From Devosiaceae bacterium (GTDB taxonomy: Bacteria; Pseudomonadota; Alphaproteobacteria; Rhizobiales; Devosiaceae): DNA of 64,000 nt. Shown piece by piece: positions 17,631 through 29,369 of the stretch. Positions within the stretch are counted from its first letter, which is position 1. Each line of letters begins with the position of its first letter. A program made the translations under genes and the position numbers. The notes under the pieces are model-generated. The model made no database searches. It saw nothing but the letters and a program-made list of their open reading frames with translations, and was not told the origin of the DNA. The stretch lies in the NCBI GenBank assembly GCA_021648375.1, contig JAKISW010000012.1:1-64000 (forward strand). The letters are read 5' to 3'.

Positions 17631-18557
17631 ATGATTAAGATATTTGTTCTGACTGGTATAATTGGTGGCATTGCCATCACTTATCTATCGGTATTCGCAC
17701 TGGGGCCAACTTCTCAACTGCCCCCGCCTGAAAGCCTGTTGACCGGCTATAGGGCGCAAGAGGCCGTGCCACAATCGTTTAATCTTCTTCAGGATGAAGC
17801 GGTTGATCACGATACCTTTGAAGTCCCTGAACAAGACTCGGTTGAATTGGCTAAAGCTGAGGAAGCTATGGGTGATATGGCAGGAATGGACATGAGCGGT
17901 GGTGGCGAAGCCATGGAAGGCATGGATATGGCTGAAGGTGAAACCATGGCTGACCCTGATGCTCCAATGGAAATGGCTGAAGGTGAAACCATGGGTGAAG
18001 CACCTGCTGCTATGGATATGGCTGAAGGTGAAACCATGGCCGCTCCTGACGCCCCGATGGTAATGGCCGAGGGTGAAACCATGGGTGAAGCACCTGCTGC
18101 CATGGACATGGATATGGCTGCACCTGAAGAGGACCCTCATGATGAAGATGAAGTTAAGGTAGTTGGTGGTTTGAAAATTACCGACGAAGGCGACTTTGAT
18201 CGTGAAATCGACCTGCGTATGAATGAGTGGGGCTTTTCTGACATGAACATCGAGGTGGTAAAGGGCGAGCGTATTCGCTTCAACATCGCCAATGACGGAG
18301 AAATTCTCCACGAATTCATGTTCATGGAGATGGCTGCCATGCAGGCCGTTGCCTATCGCGTTAATCGGGCTGACTGGAGTTTGTTGGAGCACGAAGCTTT
18401 GTACGAAAAAGCTCTGGTGTTGCCGGATGGCGAATTTTCCGTTGTGCTGGAAATTGTAGATGATGGAGTATGGATGTTTATGTGCATGCTGCCCTATCAT
18501 ATGGAAATGGGCATGATGGGCCAGATGGCAACAGCCGGAAACGCTATGGAAATGTAG
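17631..18557 (+). CDS. Membrane-anchored cupredoxin with methionine-rich tandem repeats
   Basis: A 308-residue protein. One N-terminal hydrophobic helix (residues 2-24) anchors or exports it. Residues 75-170 are Met/Glu/Ala/Asp-rich, with four 15-residue units of the form MxMAEGETMxxxPxA (residues 98-157). Residues 185-300 form a cupredoxin-like domain with candidate copper ligands H227 ('ILHEF'), C285, H290 and M295 (spacing C-x4-H-x4-M, a type 1 pattern), followed by a second Met-rich tail. The SD AAGGAGGG 8 nt before ATG 17631 is strong. Lying 13 bp after subunit I, it may donate electrons or copper to the oxidase. Its exact role is unknown. Confidence 0.8.
   Translation: MIKIFVLTGIIGGIAITYLSVFALGPTSQLPPPESLLTGYRAQEAVPQSFNLLQDEAVDHDTFEVPEQDSVELAKAEEAMGDMAGMDMSGGGEAMEGMDMAEGETMADPDAPMEMAEGETMGEAPAAMDMAEGETMAAPDAPMVMAEGETMGEAPAAMDMDMAAPEEDPHDEDEVKVVGGLKITDEGDFDREIDLRMNEWGFSDMNIEVVKGERIRFNIANDGEILHEFMFMEMAAMQAVAYRVNRADWSLLEHEALYEKALVLPDGEFSVVLEIVDDGVWMFMCMLPYHMEMGMMGQMATAGNAMEM
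17922..18101 (+). repeat. 45-bp tandem repeat (x4) coding Met-rich units
   Basis: Four 45-bp units start at 17922, 17967, 18012 and 18057. They alternate in two types (ending ADPDAP/AAPDAP or GEAPAA), so a 90-bp higher-order unit has been duplicated. Each unit encodes three or more methionines in an MxM...M pattern like that of copper-binding proteins. Confidence 0.85.
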
Positions 18558-18688
18558 AAGTAGCAGACAGGCGGCTGGCTTAACGATTGTTTTGGCTGGT
18601 CGCCGCTGGCTGCTCAAGGGGGCTTGGCCCCTGACAAACACGCACCGGGACATTTGCCCCGCTGCATTCCTTGTTGAAAGGCTTGATT

Positions 18689-19639
18689 ATGAGTGATGTA
18701 TCCACCCGGCCCAGCGTTCGCGGTTTAAGAATTTCAGACTATTTGGCTTTATTAAAACCCAGGGTCATGTCCCTGGTGGTGTTCACCGCGGCCATTGGCC
18801 TAGCTGCTGCTCCCGGTTCCTTAAGTCCAGCTGCCATGGTTGCGGTGATTTTTCTGATCGCTGTCGGGGGAGGTGCATCCGGATCATTGAATATGTGGTG
18901 GGATGCGGATATTGACGCGATTATGCGCCGCACAGCCCGAAGGCCGGTTCCGGCCGGGCGGATTACGCCTGCAGAAGCCAGAAACTTCGGCATTGCTCTT
19001 TCCATTTTTTCAGTTGTTGCATTGGGACTGGTTTCCAACCTTGCTGCTGCTGCTCTGCTTGCATTTACAATTTTCTTTTACGTGGTGATTTATACAATCT
19101 GGCTAAAACGAAGTACCCCGTGGAATATCGTCATTGGCGGTGCCGCCGGGGCTTTCCCGCCAATGATCGGCTGGGTTGCTGCAACCGGCAGCATAAGTAT
19201 AGAGGCGGTATTGCTGTTTGGTTTGACTTTTATCTGGACCCCACCCCATTTCTGGTCCCTTTCGCTGTTCATGAATGATGATTATTCACGGGCAAAAGTT
19301 CCCATGTTAACAGTGACCCATGGCCGGGTGGAAACCAGGCGTCAGATATTGCTTTATACCTTTGCTCTGGCTGGTATATCCATATTGCTAGCCTTTACCT
19401 CCATTGGTGGTCCAGTCTATCTGTTGACCGCTCTTGCCTTAAATGGTGCTTTTATCCTTGGTGCATTTCGCTTGAAATCGCGTCTTGAAACCACTGCCAA
19501 AGCCGATAATTTTGCAGCGGAGAGAAAGTTTTTCAAATTATCGCTTTTATATTTGTTCGCGCTGTTTCTGGCAGTTCTTTTTGAAGTGATATTGAAGAAG
19601 TTCGGGCTTGAACTACCGTTTTGGCCTGTAATTTTTTAG
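18689..19639 (+). CDS. ctaB: Protoheme IX farnesyltransferase (haem O synthase)
   Basis: A 316-residue UbiA-type prenyltransferase that farnesylates haem B to haem O, needed for haem O/A-containing oxidases. The conserved 'NMWWDADIDAIMRRTARRP' motif with the metal-diphosphate-binding acidic residues is present, and about nine membrane helices can be traced. ATG 18689 has GAAAGG 7 nt upstream; a TTG at 18671 is in frame but less likely. It lies 131 bp after the cupredoxin gene, so it may be transcribed with the oxidase and supply its haem. Confidence 0.94.
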   Translation: MSDVSTRPSVRGLRISDYLALLKPRVMSLVVFTAAIGLAAAPGSLSPAAMVAVIFLIAVGGGASGSLNMWWDADIDAIMRRTARRPVPAGRITPAEARNFGIALSIFSVVALGLVSNLAAAALLAFTIFFYVVIYTIWLKRSTPWNIVIGGAAGAFPPMIGWVAATGSISIEAVLLFGLTFIWTPPHFWSLSLFMNDDYSRAKVPMLTVTHGRVETRRQILLYTFALAGISILLAFTSIGGPVYLLTALALNGAFILGAFRLKSRLETTAKADNFAAERKFFKLSLLYLFALFLAVLFEVILKKFGLELPFWPVIF

Positions 19640-19805
19640 CTGCAGAGGCAGATCAAAGAAAGCTTTAAGCTAGATTTTTTCCACTGGTATCTGTTTGTCT
19701 TGCAATCCTTGATTGACTTACCAACAGAAATTATGCTGTTTCCTTGAACGTGCAATTGCGCATTGGGGTGCAATTACACGCAAAATTTTAACAGGGAGTC
19801 TTGCA

Positions 19806-20510
19806 ATGAAATTGGCGGGCAAAAAAGCACTGGTGTTTGGGGGAACATCCGGTATCGGGCTGGCAAGTGTTGATATGCTTGTGGCAGGAGGCGCAAATGT
19901 TGTCGCCATTAGTCGCAATCCCAACAAGGCGCAAAATATTCCCCAAAATGTTGAACTTGATGCATGTGATGTACTTGATCGTGATGCGTTGATTGCGCTG
20001 TTCAAAAAGCACGCCCCGTTTGACATTCTGGTTAGTGCGGCAACGGGCGGCGGGCGTGCAATTGGCCCTTTCCTTGATATGGATATGGATGGCTATAAGG
20101 CCTCGTTTGATAAGTTGTGGGGCTATGCCAACGTGGTTCGGTTCGGCACTGAACATATGGCCCCGGATGGTACAATCGTTCTGGTGAGCGGTGCTCCAGC
20201 CAGAAAATGCAAGCCCGGTCAGGTCGCACTATCTTCTGTCGGCGGATCGGTCGAGGCTTTGGTTCGTGCCTTGGCACCGGAAATTGCCCCCAGGCGAATA
20301 AATGTCATGTCACCAGGTACGATCGATACTCCTATGGTTGGTGCACAAGGCAAAGAGCGCGAAGAATTATACGCCAAAATCGTTCAGGGGAATCTGATTG
20401 AAAGGGCGGGCCTTGCAAAAGAGGCTGCCAGCGCCATATTGTTTTTGATCGAAAACGATTTTGTCACCGGCACCACTGTCGATGTTGATGGCGGCTGGCT
20501 GCTGTCTTGA
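19806..20510 (+). CDS. SDR-family oxidoreductase lacking the usual YxxxK motif
   Basis: A 234-residue Rossmann-fold protein. The cofactor motif 'ALVFGGTSGIGLAS' (TGxxxGIG variant) and the C-terminal 'PGTIDTPM' and 'TGTTVDVDGGWLL' are typical of short-chain dehydrogenases. The catalytic Tyr-x-x-x-Lys expected about 155 residues in is not visible; that region reads 'KCKPGQVALSSVGGSVEALV'. Related SDR-like proteins without the Tyr/Lys pair exist, so it is probably a distinct subfamily and not a damaged gene. ATG 19806 has AGGGAG upstream. The substrate is unknown. Confidence 0.82.
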   Translation: MKLAGKKALVFGGTSGIGLASVDMLVAGGANVVAISRNPNKAQNIPQNVELDACDVLDRDALIALFKKHAPFDILVSAATGGGRAIGPFLDMDMDGYKASFDKLWGYANVVRFGTEHMAPDGTIVLVSGAPARKCKPGQVALSSVGGSVEALVRALAPEIAPRRINVMSPGTIDTPMVGAQGKEREELYAKIVQGNLIERAGLAKEAASAILFLIENDFVTGTTVDVDGGWLLS

Positions 20511-20575
20511 TCTTAAAAATCAGGTCTGATTAAAAATTACCAATATATTGCTCAAATACCGGGAACAATAAATCC

Positions 20576-20959
20576 ATGGCCAGCGAGTTTTCATGCTGTG
20601 ACGAATTTTTTCTGATTGATGGTAGCCGCACCACATATGAGCTTGGCTGTGATTTAATATGGGAAATCGGATCAGTCGGTTCCGGTTGGATATTGGAAGT
20701 ACCCAAAGGAACGAAATTTGATATTTCGGTTCCCCGTTGGCTTGAATGGGTGCAAAGCCCCCATGATCGCAGGGTTCTGCTTGGCGCAGTAGTGCATGAT
20801 GAATTACTTGTGCGTGGGCAGCACGTGATTTTTGCTTCCGGGGAATTTTATCGCGCCATTCGGGCCCGTAAGACCCCTCTGCTAAGATCGTGGATGTTGT
20901 TCAGCTCAACTTTGATCTGGACTTCTGTTCGGCAGACTTTTTTTACCAAACCCCAATAA
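20576..20959 (+). CDS. DUF1353-like small protein
   Basis: A 127-residue protein. The pattern 'WILEVPKGTKFDISVPRWLEW' followed by 'LLGAVVHDELL' resembles DUF1353, a family with a buried HD-type pair that is often encoded in phages but also found alone in proteobacteria. No phage genes surround it. The C-terminus after about residue 100 is hydrophobic and may form a membrane helix. It lies between the SDR gene and a convergent flavoenzyme gene. Function unknown. Confidence 0.6.
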   Translation: MASEFSCCDEFFLIDGSRTTYELGCDLIWEIGSVGSGWILEVPKGTKFDISVPRWLEWVQSPHDRRVLLGAVVHDELLVRGQHVIFASGEFYRAIRARKTPLLRSWMLFSSTLIWTSVRQTFFTKPQ

Positions 20960-20970
20960 TGCACAATATT

Positions 20971-23540
<2,570 letters not shown>

Positions 23541-23665
23541 TTTGATGACCCTCTTTGCTTGTTTTTTTTACAATGCTGGTTATAGCTTTTGGGTTCAAGC
23601 TGAAATTTTGATCGCCAAATCACAAAGCATCACCAAAACAAAAATCAAAGATAGGGATCCAGAAA

Positions 23666-24601
23666 TTGATAATCTGTTGCGGTGAAGCGCTGATCGATTT
23701 TTTACCGGCTAAAACTCTTGATGGAGCCAGCGCGTTTCAGCCCCATACCGGAGGCTCGATTTATAACGTTGCGATTGCCATTGGACGTTTGGGAAGAAAT
23801 GTTGGGTATTTAGGCGGAATTTCTAAGGATTTTTTTGGCCAAATGCTGCTGGATGGATTGAAATCCAGCAATGTTGACTTAGGTTTGGTGGCAGTTTCAG
23901 AAAGGCCAACAACTTTAGCTTTTGTAAAACTTATTAATGGTCAGGCCCAATATGCCTTTGTCGATGAGGGATCGGCCGGGCGCATGATAGTGCCGGAGCA
24001 ATTTGCTGATTTGCCCAAAACAGTGACAGCAATGCACTTTGGCTCATTTTCTCTTATTAACGATCCCGGCGCTTCAACCTATGAGAAACTGGCCAAAAAC
24101 AATTCAGAAAATTTGGTAATATCTATCGATCCCAATATTCGCCCGACGCTGGTAAAGGATAGAGCTTCTTATTTGCAACGTCTTGAGCGCATGATCGCAT
24201 TGGCGGATATAATTAAAATCAGCGACGAGGATCTGCGCTGGATTTATCCGGATGCAAACGAAAATTTGTCCAGCGAAGAACTTGTTGCCAAAAAATGGAT
24301 TGAACAGGGCGCTAAATTGGTCGTCATTACCAGAGGCAAAGACGGCGCCAGCGCCTGGACCTCCAGGCACAAGGTTTTTCAACCGGCAATTGAAGCAAAA
24401 TTTTGCGATAGCGTCGGAGCAGGGGATACGTTTAGTGCTGGAATTCTTGCCTCACTCGATGCCGGGCAATTGCTGAACAAGTCAAAACTGGCTGATATAT
24501 CACTCAAAGACCTTGAATATTCTATGAATTATGCCGCTAAAGCCGCAGCAATTACAGTCTCTAGAGCAGGGGCCAATCCGCCGTGGGAAAAGGAGCTATA
24601 A
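23666..24601 (+). CDS. PfkB-family carbohydrate kinase (fructokinase-like)
   Basis: A 311-residue sugar kinase. PfkB signature 1 ('GGSIYNVAIAIGRLG') and signature 2 with the catalytic Asp ('DSVGAGDTFSAGIL') are clear, and the lid region matches fructokinases. It phosphorylates a sugar or nucleoside with ATP in the cytoplasm; fructose is the likeliest guess. The start is TTG 23666, with AGGGAT about 10 nt upstream, because the protein begins directly at the conserved 'IICCGEALIDF'. It converges on the ugp operon with 53 bp between stops. Confidence 0.88.
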   Translation: MIICCGEALIDFLPAKTLDGASAFQPHTGGSIYNVAIAIGRLGRNVGYLGGISKDFFGQMLLDGLKSSNVDLGLVAVSERPTTLAFVKLINGQAQYAFVDEGSAGRMIVPEQFADLPKTVTAMHFGSFSLINDPGASTYEKLAKNNSENLVISIDPNIRPTLVKDRASYLQRLERMIALADIIKISDEDLRWIYPDANENLSSEELVAKKWIEQGAKLVVITRGKDGASAWTSRHKVFQPAIEAKFCDSVGAGDTFSAGILASLDAGQLLNKSKLADISLKDLEYSMNYAAKAAAITVSRAGANPPWEKEL

Positions 24602-24654
24602 AAAGAGAGCTTAAACACTTTTTGTTCCGCTATCCCGCGTAAAATCCAAAAAAG

Positions 24655-25746
24655 TTACTCTATTCGTTTTCCGGTTTTAGCGTCGAACATATGCAGATGT
24701 TTATCGGCAAAATTCAAGCTCATAAACGAGCCTTCTTCAAAGGTTTTTATTCCACTAAGGCGCACAACAAATCCGGTATCTGAGATTTTAGTTTCCCCCT
24801 TGCCAAGCGTGCAATGCACCAGAGTATCGGCACCTAATTGCTCGACTACGCTGATTTTGACCTCAATCCCATTTTCCTTGCCCTTGGCAAGGGTTACGTG
24901 TTCGGGCCTGATGCCAAGTGTAATTTCCTGTCCCTTATATTGTTTTTTTCCTTTGGATAATTTGACCGTGCCACCCTCAGGCAGAACGATGCTGTTCCCC
25001 TCATCATCCAGTTTGCCATTAATAAGATTCATTGAAGGCGAACCGATAAATCCGGCCACAAACACGGTTTGGGGCTTTTCATATATTTCAATCGGCGTGC
25101 CCAATTGCTCAACCACCCCTTCATTCAAAACAGCGAGCCTATGGCCAAGGGTCATGGCCTCCACCTGATCATGGGTTACATAAACGCTGGTAATGCCCAG
25201 ATTTTCCTGAAGTTTTTTAATTTCCAACCGCATCTGCACGCGTAATTTTGCATCGAGGTTGGATAAAGGCTCGTCAAACAAAAATACCGCAGGTTGGCGC
25301 ACAATCGCTCGCCCCATGGCCACCCGTTGGCGTTGGCCACCGCTCAACTGACGTGGCGAGCGCTCCAGATAGTCCTCGATTTCAAGAATCTCGGCCGCTT
25401 TTTGCACCCGTTCCTCAATTTCTTCCTTGGGAATTTTCTTGATTTTAAGGCCGTAGGCCATGTTCTGATAAACGCTCATATGGGGATAAAGTGCATAGTT
25501 TTGAAACACCATGGCGATATCGCGTTCCGATGGTTCCAGCTTGTTTACCACAGTACCTTTGATGGAAATCTCACCGCCGGAAATGGTTTCCAGACCTGCA
25601 ATCATCCTGAGCAATGTTGATTTTCCGCACCCTGACGGGCCGACAATAACAACAAATTCGCCATCATTTATCTGCCAGTCGACGCCTTTTATTACTTCGA
25701 CGTCGCCATAGGATTTTCTAACATTGCTAAGCAGAACTTGAGCCAT
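24655..25746 (-). CDS. ugpC: sn-Glycerol-3-phosphate ABC transporter ATPase
   Basis: A 363-residue ATPase of the MalK/UgpC type. Walker A 'GPSGCGKST', Q-loop '[12 protein letters not shown]', signature 'LSGGQRQR', Walker B '[12 protein letters not shown]' and '[10 protein letters not shown]' are followed by a C-terminal TOBE regulatory domain ending '[12 protein letters not shown]'. It energises the permease pair encoded upstream and ends the operon order ugpB-A-E-C. No ugpQ phosphodiesterase gene follows, unlike in E. coli. Confidence 0.92.
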   Translation of the reverse strand: MAQVLLSNVRKSYGDVEVIKGVDWQINDGEFVVIVGPSGCGKSTLLRMIAGLETISGGEISIKGTVVNKLEPSERDIAMVFQNYALYPHMSVYQNMAYGLKIKKIPKEEIEERVQKAAEILEIEDYLERSPRQLSGGQRQRVAMGRAIVRQPAVFLFDEPLSNLDAKLRVQMRLEIKKLQENLGITSVYVTHDQVEAMTLGHRLAVLNEGVVEQLGTPIEIYEKPQTVFVAGFIGSPSMNLINGKLDDEGNSIVLPEGGTVKLSKGKKQYKGQEITLGIRPEHVTLAKGKENGIEVKISVVEQLGADTLVHCTLGKGETKISDTGFVVRLSGIKTFEEGSFMSLNFADKHLHMFDAKTGKRIE

Positions 25747-25761
25747 TTTTTTTCCAGTCGT

Positions 25762-26610
25762 TTATTTTTCGGTTTCGGTCAGCCCGCGCACAAACAGACT
25801 TTGCATTGCAATTACCACCGCTACAGGGGGCAGCATGGCTAACAAAGAGGTCATCATGATCAGGTTCCATTGCGGGGCTTGTTCGGCGGCCTCAAGCATT
25901 TGTTTTATGCCCATAACCACGGTTACCATAGATCGGTCGGTGGTAATCAACAGGGGCCACAAATACTGGTTCCAGCCATAAATAAACATGATTACAAACA
26001 AGGCAGCGATATTGGTGCGGGACAAGGGTAATAAAATATCCCAGAAAAACCGCAAAGGCCCGGCTCCGTCCACCCTTGCTGCCTCTAACATTTCGTCAGG
26101 CATGGTCAAAAACACCTGCCGGAATAAAAATGTCGCGGTGGCCGAAGCAATAAGCGGAATTGACAACCCCCAATAGGAATTGAGCATGCCAAGATTGGCA
26201 ACGACTTCAAACGTGGGCAGAATGCGCACTTCGACCGGCAACATCAGGGTAATGAAAATCATCCAGAAAAATGCCATGCGGAAGGGAAATTTGAAATAAA
26301 CAATGGCAAAGGCCGAAATCAGCGATATTGCAATTTTACCAAAGGTAATCATCAGTGCAACGATGAGGGAGTTCATCATCATCAGGCCGACCGGAATTCC
26401 CCCGGCTCCGGCAATGCCATTGACAAAAACTTCTCTTAAGTTGACAAAAAACTGGTCCCCGGGAAGCAGGGGCAGGGGCACCTGCACCATGCGGGCAGCT
26501 TCATGGCTGGCAGCAACAAATGTCACCCAGATGGGAAATGCCACCAGCGCTATTCCCAGAATCAACGTCAGATGCGCGATGAAGGTAAGAATCGGTCGAT
26601 GTTCGGTCAT
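25762..26610 (-). CDS. ugpE: sn-Glycerol-3-phosphate ABC transporter permease
   Basis: A 282-residue permease. The N-terminus '[20 protein letters not shown]' and the region '[13 protein letters not shown]' closely resemble UgpE. The EAA loop is at '[20 protein letters not shown]'. About six membrane helices. Its start overlaps the ugpA stop by 4 bp, and ugpC begins 15 bp after its stop. Confidence 0.93.
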   Translation of the reverse strand: MTEHRPILTFIAHLTLILGIALVAFPIWVTFVAASHEAARMVQVPLPLLPGDQFFVNLREVFVNGIAGAGGIPVGLMMMNSLIVALMITFGKIAISLISAFAIVYFKFPFRMAFFWMIFITLMLPVEVRILPTFEVVANLGMLNSYWGLSIPLIASATATFLFRQVFLTMPDEMLEAARVDGAGPLRFFWDILLPLSRTNIAALFVIMFIYGWNQYLWPLLITTDRSMVTVVMGIKQMLEAAEQAPQWNLIMMTSLLAMLPPVAVVIAMQSLFVRGLTETEK

Positions 26611-27491
26611 GTATATTCAACCTTCTTTTCGATATAGCGGAACTGAATCACCGTCAGAACAATAACAATAGCCATCAGGATAACCGACTGCGCCGCCGAT
26701 CCACCAAGGTCCAACCCGACAAAACCATCATAGAAAACTTTATAGACCAGAATTTCTGTTGCTTTGGCAGGTCCGCCCTGGGTAATTGCATGCACAACCC
26801 CGAATGTATCGAAGAACGCATAAACCACATTCACCACCAGCAAAAAGAATGTGGTTGGTGTGATTAAGGGGAAAATTATCGAGAAAAACCGCTTTACCGG
26901 TCCGGCACCATCGATGGCTGCCGCTTCGATCAGTGATTTGGGAATAGATTGCATCGCGGCGATGAAAAACAGGAAGTTATAGGCAACCTGTTTCCAGGCT
27001 GAGGCGACAACTACTAAAAACATTGCCTCATTACCGTTCAGCTTGTGGTTCCACTCATACCCGATGGCTTTAAGCGCATAAACAAAAATACCAAGCGTTG
27101 GATCAAACATAAACACCCAGAGCGCACCGGCAATCACTGGTGCCACCGCATAGGGCCAAATGAGTAAAGTGCGATAGGTCAAAGCGCCCTTGATCACCCG
27201 ATCCGCCATAGAAGCCAAAACCAGAGCTGTGCTCATGGCAATAAATGCTACGGAAAACGAAAACATTGCAGTGCGCTGGAATGAGTTGAGGTAAGTTTTA
27301 TCACTTACTAAATTTTCAAAATTTTCAAACCAGACAAATTCAGAACTTAATCCAAAAGCGTCCTCGATTAATAAAGACTGATAAAGGGCCTGGCTGGCTG
27401 GCCAGATGAAAAACACCAGGGTAACGATTATCTGCGGTGCCAGCAGCAGATAGGGCAAAACCGAAGTGCCAAAATGTACCCGTTTAAGCAT
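26607..27491 (-). CDS. ugpA: sn-Glycerol-3-phosphate ABC transporter permease
   Basis: A 294-residue permease. '[20 protein letters not shown]' at the N-terminus and '[15 protein letters not shown]' match the UgpA pattern. The EAA loop is '[20 protein letters not shown]'. Six membrane helices are visible. It is separated from ugpB by 177 bp that contain an attenuator-like hairpin, so its level is probably below that of the binding protein. Confidence 0.93.
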   Translation of the reverse strand: MLKRVHFGTSVLPYLLLAPQIIVTLVFFIWPASQALYQSLLIEDAFGLSSEFVWFENFENLVSDKTYLNSFQRTAMFSFSVAFIAMSTALVLASMADRVIKGALTYRTLLIWPYAVAPVIAGALWVFMFDPTLGIFVYALKAIGYEWNHKLNGNEAMFLVVVASAWKQVAYNFLFFIAAMQSIPKSLIEAAAIDGAGPVKRFFSIIFPLITPTTFFLLVVNVVYAFFDTFGVVHAITQGGPAKATEILVYKVFYDGFVGLDLGGSAAQSVILMAIVIVLTVIQFRYIEKKVEYT

Positions 27492-27588
27492 TGTGTTCTT
27501 TCACCGTTGCAGGGATTTTTAAAAAATTGAAGCCCCAAATTTTGCAAACAAATTAATTGTAAAAAGTAAATATTGTAAAGATAAAAAC

Positions 27589-27628
27589 CCCGGCCACCAG
27601 AAGTAAAATTGACTTTTTAATGGCCGGG
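27589..27628 (-). terminator. Attenuator-like hairpin between ugpB and ugpA
   Basis: Read on the minus strand, CCCGGCCA (27628-27621) pairs with TGGCCGGG (27596-27589) across a 24-nt loop and is followed by GTTTTTATC. The short T-run makes it a weak intrinsic terminator. It would favour ugpB expression over the permease genes by partial read-through. Confidence 0.6.
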
Positions 27629-27668
27629 ATCGTCTTGTTTTAAGGAGCTATCTCCTGAGAACTAGCTT

Positions 27669-28982
27669 CTATTTGTTGGCACGTTCGAATTTGGCAAGCA
27701 ATTCATTGCCACGCTCAACTGCATCATCAAGAGCCTGGTCAGCAGTTTTTGTGCCAGCCCAGATTTCTTCCATTTCTTCGTTGATGATATCACGGATTTG
27801 CACAAAGTTACCAAACCTCAAGCCACGTGAGTTGGCTGTTGGTGTGTTCAGGGTAAGCTGCTTGATTGCCACGTCGGTGCCAGGGTTTTCTGCATAAAAG
27901 CCCTGCTCCTGCGACAGATCATAGCCGGCAGTTGTTATTGGAACATATCCGGTTTCCTGACCCCACCATGCCTGCACTTCCGCGGAGGAAATGTAGTTCA
28001 TGAATTTGGCAACACCAACATAGTCTTGCTCTTCAGCACCACGAAGTACCCAAAGGGTCGCTCCACCAATAATGGAGTTTTGCGGAGCAGCTGCGGCATC
28101 AGTATCAAGCGGCAACATGGCCTGGTTAAATTCAAAGTCAGCCTGGGCCACCATCGAGCCATAATAAGCTGATGAATTCATCCACATGCCACATTCGCCA
28201 TTGGTGAACATGGAAAGGCTGTCACCACGACGTCCGCCATATTTGAACAAATCGTCTTTTGACCATTCGTAAATTGTATTCAGGCGGTTTTTCAGTGCAT
28301 CGGTATTAAATGTAAGTCTGGTTTCCAGACCCGCATATCCGTTTTCCAGCGTGCCGATTGGTGCATCGGTCCAGGCGCTGAAGTTTTCAATCATCACCCA
28401 GGACTGCCAGCCAAACGAGAAGCCACAATCATATCCTGCAGCAACAATTTTTTCTGCAGCAACTTTCATTTCGTCCCATGTTGCGGGGGGGGCATCAATG
28501 CCTGCGGCATTAAATGCATCCTGATTATACCACAAAACCGGGGTTGAGCTGTTGAAAGGCATGGACAGCAGATCACCATCAACGGTTTCATAATAGGAAA
28601 CAACCGCTGGCAGATAGTCGTTGATATCAAATGGCTCACCCGCATCTTCCATGAGTTCGGAAATCGGGTAAACAGCGCCTTCAGCTGCCATCATTGTTGC
28701 GGTGCCAACTTCAAAAACCTGCACAATATGGGGCTGGGCGTTGGCGCGGAAGGCAGCAACAGCCGCCGTCATTGTTTCTGTATAATTGCCTTTAAAAGTC
28801 GGCACGACCACATATTCGTCCTGTGATGCGTTGAATTCAGCCGCCATCCGGTCGATTCGCTCTCCGTTTGCGCCGCCCATGGCATGCCACCACTGAATTT
28901 CTGTCTGCGCCTGGGCACTAACGCTAAGCCCTCCAAGCGTGGTCAGAGCTACAGCTCCGAGCAATAAATTCTTAAGTTTCAT
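27669..28982 (-). CDS. ugpB: sn-Glycerol-3-phosphate-binding periplasmic protein
   Basis: A 437-residue family 1 binding protein. A signal peptide is clear ('LLLGAVALTTLGGLSVSAQA', cleavage after about residue 25), and 'EIQWWHAMGGANGERIDRMA' and 'FEVGTATMMAAEGAVYPISE' match UgpB. It captures glycerol-3-phosphate or glycerophosphodiesters in the periplasm for UgpAE-C. GGGAGAAA upstream is the ribosome-binding site. I looked for a Pho box upstream and could not make out a convincing one. Confidence 0.93.
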   Translation of the reverse strand: MKLKNLLLGAVALTTLGGLSVSAQAQTEIQWWHAMGGANGERIDRMAAEFNASQDEYVVVPTFKGNYTETMTAAVAAFRANAQPHIVQVFEVGTATMMAAEGAVYPISELMEDAGEPFDINDYLPAVVSYYETVDGDLLSMPFNSSTPVLWYNQDAFNAAGIDAPPATWDEMKVAAEKIVAAGYDCGFSFGWQSWVMIENFSAWTDAPIGTLENGYAGLETRLTFNTDALKNRLNTIYEWSKDDLFKYGGRRGDSLSMFTNGECGMWMNSSAYYGSMVAQADFEFNQAMLPLDTDAAAAPQNSIIGGATLWVLRGAEEQDYVGVAKFMNYISSAEVQAWWGQETGYVPITTAGYDLSQEQGFYAENPGTDVAIKQLTLNTPTANSRGLRFGNFVQIRDIINEEMEEIWAGTKTADQALDDAVERGNELLAKFERANK

Positions 28983-29263
28983 CAGTTTTTCTCCCTGTTA
29001 TATATGCAATTCGATTTTTGCGTGTATTTGCCTGGCCCCGGATTGTAGGGAGCCAAACTATTTGATTATTAAGATTCACCAGCGAAAACCCTGTGATTGT
29101 CGCAATACTACCTGAGCATTTCTGCAAGATAATTTCCCGGAATTTAAAAATGGCTTTTCGCACTCGCTCCTCTTTCTTAATCCTAGAGAGATTGCGAGCA
29201 GGTTTCATTCAGGTCAAGCAAAATTTCGCAAATCTTCGATTCAAGTTCGTTTTGCACTCATCT

Positions 29264-29369
29264 GGAGCGCTGCCAGAAAAAGCGGACTCCGATTTTTTGT
29301 TTCGGCAGCGCGACAATACAATAATTAAGAGCGCTGGTTTTGATTCTATCAAAACCGAAAATGCTCTAA
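29264..29369 (+). repeat. Dispersed intergenic repeat, copy B
   Basis: About 106 bp, with GTTTCGGCAGCGCGACAA (29299-29316) identical to copy A at 8714-8731. It begins GAGCGCTGCCAG and ends with a hairpin, GGTTTTGATTCTATCAAAACC, then GAAAATGCTCTAA. The start (GAGCG...) and end (...GCTCTAA) are roughly inverted, so the whole element could fold as a long imperfect stem. Confidence 0.6.

Noticed and set aside
17922..18101. Tandem repeats as a possible CRISPR array or regulatory repeat
   Set aside because: The 45-bp units are coding, contiguous and preserve the Met-rich peptide unit.
17685..18653. Long open frame on the minus strand across the cupredoxin gene, and similar shadows elsewhere (5711-6349, 33777-34310)
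   Set aside because: Each lies antisense or out of frame to a well-supported gene. The repeat-rich cupredoxin DNA keeps other frames open artificially.
28983..29150. Pho box upstream of ugpB
   Set aside because: No pair of CTGTCAT-like repeats with the right spacing; the nearest similar stretch (around 29091) is a single poor match.
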